From the NCBI RefSeq assembly GCF_000485595.1, contig NW_014577356.1, positions 181,052 to 228,525 of the forward strand: a DNA stretch of 47,474 nucleotides, written 5' to 3'. The notes under the pieces were generated by a model. That model made no database searches. It worked only from the letters and a program-made list of their open reading frames with translations, and was not told the DNA's origin. Shown here in pieces: positions 42,845 to 47,474 of this stretch; position 1 is the stretch's first letter; every line of letters begins with the position of its first letter. The position numbers and the translations under genes were made by a program. Source of the DNA: Priapulus caudatus (lineage: Eukaryota > Priapulida > Priapulimorpha > Priapulimorphida > Priapulidae).

Positions 42845-42920
42845 CGACGGTATAGAAACGCCCACAAAGGAATCCAGGGATGAGGAAGATCATAGCAAAC
42901 CACGAGAAACGCAGGCATAA
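42845..42920 (+). CDS. NCAM/Fas2: NCAM/Fas2 terminal coding exon
   Basis: The exon encodes DGIETPTKESRDEEDHSKPR and ends ETQA before the stop taa at 42918-42920. It enters in phase 2 after a strong pyrimidine tract (ttgttttgttttgcag), and gg plus c gives Gly, so every upstream tail exon and also the membrane exon can splice to it in frame. The C-terminus ETQA resembles a class I PDZ ligand (E-T-x-hydrophobic); Drosophila Fas2 ends in a PDZ ligand for Dlg. That role is inferred. The stop is followed by non-coding DNA. Confidence 0.85.
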
Positions 42921-43596
42921 CCATGACATCAACAGCAACGTGTTCGGAACGACAACCGAGCTTTGTTGCCTAGCAAAGTGGCGTACGCGGAGAGCCATCC
43001 TGGTTCCTAATGCCACTGCAGTCAAACTCTGCTCAAGGATCAACAGATGGGGCACTGTGGACTGACGTGCCACCGGACGGAAAATCAAAAAAAAAACTCA
43101 AGTGGAAAAATTTCGGACTGAATTGCAACGTGCGGGTGTGTGTGTGTGTATATAGCGAGACGTGGACCTCAGGCACAGTGCGCTCTCTGGTGTTCTCGTA
43201 AAGGGTTGAAAACCTTTGATTGCGCGTGGCCTGATATGAGAGGTTATGCTGAAACTGCAAGTCTAGCTGTAATCTTTTTTTTAATGATTTGTATATTGAG
43301 ACATGATTTGGTGAGGAGGAGGGGTTTCTGCGTTTAGAGTTCGCGCGTTTCGTACGCCTGCTTAGGTAATATCGCCACGATAATTTCACATATTCGCCTA
43401 GAGATGTCAGCACTGTAGTGGCCAGCTTCCAATCGATGTTAGGCACACGTATTTTTCCCGGCAGTCGGGTTGTCAGTAAAACGCCTTACCGTTTTGCGAC
43501 GGATGTCAAACCGCGTGTTCGCAGAATTAAATGTTTGACAGTGTCGGCTAGCGGTGACAATAATACTGCACTCTTGTCGCCGTGGTATTTTAAACG

Positions 43597-43613
43597 CGCA
43601 CCAGGTGGCGCAC
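43597..43613 (+). promoter_or_regulatory. CTCF-like motif, + strand member of a pair
   Basis: cgcaccaggtggcgcac contains the core ccaggtggcgc found in fly and vertebrate CTCF sites. It lies 22 bases from an oppositely oriented partner. Confidence 0.4.
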
Positions 43614-43635
43614 TGTGTAGATTTTTTTGCGCACG

Positions 43636-43652
43636 CTCGCCACCTGGCGGTA
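43636..43652 (-). promoter_or_regulatory. CTCF-like motif, - strand member of a pair
   Basis: On the - strand taccgccaggtggcgag, the same core as at 43597-43613 in opposite orientation. Also readable as part of an inverted repeat around gcgcacgctcgc. Confidence 0.4.
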
Positions 43653-43898
43653 ATCGGCCGTGAGCGGCGTCGCCGATCTCTGTTCGCATGTTGTTTTTTT
43701 TAGCTTAGCACGCGCACCGAGTTATTTTACAGCGTAGATTTTAGCGGCCGCTCCTTACGCTGCCTCTTGCACCTGGGTAACTTTTTATTATGATCGTAGT
43801 CGTGCCCGCAGTGATGAACGGCGATAGGTCGCTCGTTCGTTTCGCAAGCACGGTAGCATAATATACAGAATACGTGTATATGTAAGATATTGATTGTC

Positions 43899-44108
43899 GC
43901 GAGGGATGTTGCAGCTCCTTTTGATTAAGCGAGGGATGTTGCAGCTCCTTTTGATTAAGCGAGGGATGTTGCAGCTCCTTTTGATTAAGCGAGGGAGGTT
44001 GCAGCTCCTCTTGATTAAGCGAGGGAGGTTGCAGCTTCTCTTGATTAAGCGAGGGATGTTGCAGCTCCTCTTGATTAAGCGAGGGATGTTGCAGCTCCTC
44101 TTGATTAA
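43899..44108. repeat. 30-bp minisatellite, 7 full units
   Basis: Seven units of gcgagggatgttgcagctcc plus ttttgattaa, with a few substitutions and no indels. Because 30 is a multiple of three, open frames persist on both strands (LLLIKRG- or SLNQEEL-type repeats), but there is no evidence of translation. Confidence 0.95.
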
Positions 44109-44574
44109 GCGAGGGGGTAACCACCGCGGTAGGAATATTTGTTGACTGCATGTTAGCGTCTGGCGTGTCCGCCCGCCAGTCGTAGCCGCGTCTTTTTGCA
44201 GTAACTCTCTTCCTCTGCCTCTTCTTTCTTTCCCTCCCCTCCTCCTCCTTCTCGCTCTCTCCTCCTCCTTCCTCTCTCCTGCTCCCTCTCTCCTCCTCTT
44301 CCTCTGCCTCTTCCTGCCCGCAGCTGCTTGTGCGACGTGGTGGGCTGCGTGCATTCTCTTAGCCATCATCAGCTATGAAGAATGCGCGTAGCTGGTGCTG
44401 CAGTCGTGGTTGTCATATAGACGGCCGGCTTCCCGCTATCTGTCTGTGTCTGTCTATCTGTCTGTCTGCGTGTCTATCTATCTGTCTATCTGGCTATCGG
44501 CCACTGATTACACGTCACCGATTACGTCATCAGCTAATCTAACGTCTGGCGGGTGGCGTACACACGCGTGTGAA

Positions 44575-44576
<2 letters not shown>

Positions 44577-44651
<75 letters not shown>

Positions 44652-44652
44652 T
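44577..44652. repeat. (TG)n(TGCG)n microsatellite
   Basis: Pure TG run followed by tgcg units, about 76 bases. Confidence 0.95.
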
Positions 44653-44984
44653 TTTGTAGATATACATATATGTGTTATGCAACTGTTTGAGCATTTATTC
44701 GCAAGCTTAGCAGTCATCGGACAACGGTTGTGGCTAATATCGACATAATGTTATCACTCTCGTACGCGTGAACTCACTCACTCACTCACTCATTCGCGTT
44801 GTCATTACGTACGACTAGTACGTTTCACTATTGCATGTCTCTCTCTCTCTGTCTCAGCGTGAATCGTGTGTCAGGCGCACCCAGTATTATATATATGCGC
44901 GTATAGCCGGAGTGACGCGTGCGGTGGGTGAGTGCAGATTGTAACGACCTAGCTGTCGATAGCAGTACACTTAGACAATGTAAC

Positions 44985-45045
44985 TACGATGTAATACAAT
45001 GTAATACAATGTAAATACAATGTAATGCAATGTAATATGCGAGTA
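44985..45045. repeat. aatgtaatac short tandem repeat
   Basis: About six units of aatgtaatac-like decamers. Confidence 0.8.
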
Positions 45046-45467
45046 ACGGAAAGCACGTGCTCGTGCGGCGCGACAATAGGAGAGAGCTATCGCTTCAGCT
45101 ACGGGCGTTCCGTAGGTGCGTTCGAACTATCGAGGTTTCTTCTGCTGCTTTTCTCTATGTAGTTCGACCACAACCGAAGTCCGGGACTGTATCCGAGGAC
45201 ACGGGCGAACATAGTTGTAACGTGTAGTAATGTGAGTGCAGTGCGTGCGTGCGTGCGCGTGCGTGTATGTTTCTGCGTGTGTACGATTACTGAGGGGGAG
45301 ACAAAATCGAATAGCTTGTGTAATATGGCCTCGCGGAATATAAATGGACCAAAGCATGATAAGCGTATGTTAGTTAGCGAACAGAGCTACTGTTTGCAGC
45401 TCGTTCATCTATACAGAGAGATGGAAATAGTCACTGTACTTATACGCTACTGCCAGGTGGTCTGTGA

Positions 45468-45972
45468 TCATCCTCTCTCTCTCTCTCTCTCTCTTCTCTC
45501 TCCTCTCTCTCTCTCTCTCTCTCACTCAATCTCTCTGCCTCTCTTTCTCATTTTCTACCCTCCTTTTCTCTCGTTCTTCGCGTCCTTACTCTCTTTACCG
45601 ACCGTCCGTTGCATCCAATCGTTCCCATTCCTTGCCTACCCCCTCATTTCTCCCTTCCTCACTCTCTCTCTGCTCCCTCCCTTTCTACTTTCTCTCTCCT
45701 TGCTCTGCTGCCTCTCCTGCCCGCATCTCCTCATCTCATTCTACCTCTCTCCCTCTCTCCTCTTCTCCCTCTCTCTCTCTCCCCCTTCCCCTCTCTTGCT
45801 CTCTCCCGCTTCCCCTCTCGTGCCTCTCTCCCCCTTCCCCTCTCTCCTCTCTCTCCTTCCCCCTCTCTTCCTCTCTCATTCTCCCTATCTCTCCTCTCTC
45901 GCTCTCTCGCCTCTCCTCTCTCCCTCTCTCCCCCTTCCCCCCTCTCCCCCTCTCCTCTCTCTCTCTCTCTCC
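45468..45972. repeat. CT-rich polypyrimidine tract
   Basis: About 500 bases of ctctccccctt-type sequence. The Ser/Leu/Pro-rich open frames are compositional. Confidence 0.92.
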
Positions 45973-46951
45973 TGTGTAATGACTGGCTCCAGTGAGACGA
46001 GCCGCACCACCCTACGCACTTATTTAAACTAGTAAGGACGTCGATAGTCGACCGAGTAATGGAAACGGAGAGGCGTGATCGATCGGGCCAGCAATGCATT
46101 GTGCACAGACTTGTTCTCGTCGTCTGCTATATTGCCGCGCTGGTCTGCACGCAGTGGAGCGTTAGTTTTGTAAAACTATGGATCATGTAACTAGCATCAT
46201 GTTTAGTATCCCTTCGCGTTGTCCCTTCGAGTGTCTTGGCATTCTACGCGCGAGAGAGAACGCCGCGAGTGAACTGTATGTATATTTAGCAAGATGACCT
46301 TAGCTAGCTGACTACGAGTCGAGAGGTGAATTTGCGAGATCAGATAAATTGCATGTTGTTGTTTTTTTATATTTCCCCCCCCCCTATCTTTCTGGGGGTC
46401 ATTTATATCCGAAACGGATGTCAGCTGTTCTGTGTAATATACATGTCGATTCTCGGCTATCGCTAGCAGAGCGCATGCGCGTAGCAGTCACGTGTGATGA
46501 GCGTAACCGAAGAGAGGCTGTTATCCTAGCATGTGATGGTGTGGCCATCTCGTATCATGTTGTCATGGTAACGTATGCCTAGCAGCGATGTTTTGCTTGC
46601 ATTCGCTCGTCCCCACGACGAGTTCAGATTACTTGTCTTTCGCTCAACACCAGTTCTGTTTCACTTCCGTTGCAATCTTCTGTCATTTCCGTCGTTTACG
46701 CGACGGCAAGCAACGCCGTAACTATGGTAACAACTATAACGATGGTAACAACCGTAACAAGCTAGATTGTTTTTTAGGACTATGATCATACAAGCTTAGC
46801 CTAGTGTTCGTTGCACCCTATTTTATAAAAAAAAATATTTGTATTCGAGCGTGTCTAACAACGTTCTGGCGACGGTTTAGCCACTTGTGGCGTGTGTATG
46901 AAATAGTACCACGGAGACGTATGCTATCGACGTGGTTACCACACTCGGCGT

Positions 46952-46970
46952 GCGCGCCTCCTGGTAGCGG
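46952..46970 (-). promoter_or_regulatory. CTCF-like motif
   Basis: On the - strand ccgctaccaggaggcgcgc, similar to the CTCF core. By-eye match, weaker than 38570-38587. Confidence 0.3.
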
Positions 46971-47474
46971 TTTAAGGTGATGTCACGTGCAGCTTTTTAG
47001 CTATATACTAAACCAAAGACGTCTTTGTGAGCTGCATCACCGATAGCTGCCACGGAGGGCGTCGTGCTCTGATGGCGACAGCGACGACGACGACGACGCT
47101 GACGATGCTTGTTGTGTACGCTTTTAATAATAATGGATGCGTCTGCAGCCAGCGGTAACCATGCATTTATACTATGTACTAAATGACGTCTTTACGGAAA
47201 ATGCTGTGTACATTTTAGTCCTTAGAAATTTGACCGGGGGCGTACGTGTGTCGTTTGGGACTCTCTGTGTATGGTTTATTGAGTCATTATCATTTTAAAA
47301 GTGTATATCGATCGAATTCGACCTGAATGTTTCTGTATGTCGCCGCAAACTATTTTAGATCCAATTCAAGTGTTTTACAATATTCATTTCATTGCCTGCT
47401 ATGACAGTACCCGAGTACTCACTATAGGGACCGTGTGTGTATGTGTGTGTTATACTCAAATATATATATAAATA

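Larger units (their letters stand above)
42921..47474 (+). other. 3' UTR and/or downstream flank
   Basis: No exon, no second gene and no clear AATAAA signal was found. The stretch has four CTCF-like motifs or halves (43597-43613, 43636-43652, 46952-46970), a 30-base minisatellite (43899-44108) and CT- and GT-rich tracts. The UTR end cannot be fixed from sequence. Confidence 0.5.

Noticed and set aside
43741-44369. Repeat protein (SLNQEELQHP-type) on the - strand
   Set aside because: Artefact of a 30-base tandem repeat whose period is a multiple of three; both strands are open equally.
47108-47130. Polyadenylation signal near ttttaataataatgg
   Set aside because: Not AATAAA or ATTAAA, and no downstream GT-rich context that I trust.

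Overview
The window is eukaryotic: it holds the 3' three quarters of one intron-rich animal gene on the + strand, with short GC-richer exons (60-235 bases) in long AT-rich, repeat-laden introns. The gene is a neural cell adhesion molecule of the NCAM / Fasciclin 2 family. In order I can read half of Ig1, then Ig2, Ig3, Ig4 and Ig5 (two exons each), two fibronectin type III domains (two exons each), a transmembrane/juxtamembrane exon with the NCAM-like Cys pattern, and four further cytoplasmic exons ending at a stop at 42918-42920. Splice sites and phases agree across every joint that is not damaged. The start of the gene (signal peptide, first half of Ig1) lies upstream of the window. The organism is an invertebrate bilaterian; a marine ecdysozoan such as a priapulid would fit, but nothing here fixes the species.

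Layout. 1-1323: intron with one MITE. 1324-4416: exons for Ig1 (second half) and Ig2. 4417-11480: Ig3 and Ig4 exons, with the first Ig3 exon present twice in direct orientation (6244-6367 frame-broken, 11258-11380 intact but out of order). About 11820-20346: an imperfect reverse-complement copy of about 2050-10030, carrying six frame-broken inverted exons, then a 25-base N gap. 20372-21331: inverted minisatellite, a palindromic satellite and a partial copy of the next exon. 21332-31281: Ig5, FN3-1, FN3-2 and the membrane exon; 25.0-27.6 kb is a purine-rich tract with two decayed copies of an exon end. 31282-42920: four small cytoplasmic exons separated by 1.7-3.6 kb introns. 42921-47474: 3' untranslated or flanking DNA with minisatellites and no gene I recognise.

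The protein would be a homophilic surface adhesion molecule. Its acidic, Pro/Glu-rich tail is built from three exons of 60, 78 and 102 bases that all enter and leave in phase 2, so any of them can be skipped in frame, and each 5' splice site overlaps an in-frame stop. This isoform design is the most interesting biological signal. The most conspicuous structural signal, the 8 kb inverted copy with dense single-base indels next to an N gap, looks much more like uncorrected long-read gap filling (a fold-back read) than a real palindrome. I see no second gene, no transposase gene, no rRNA or tRNA and no CRISPR array.
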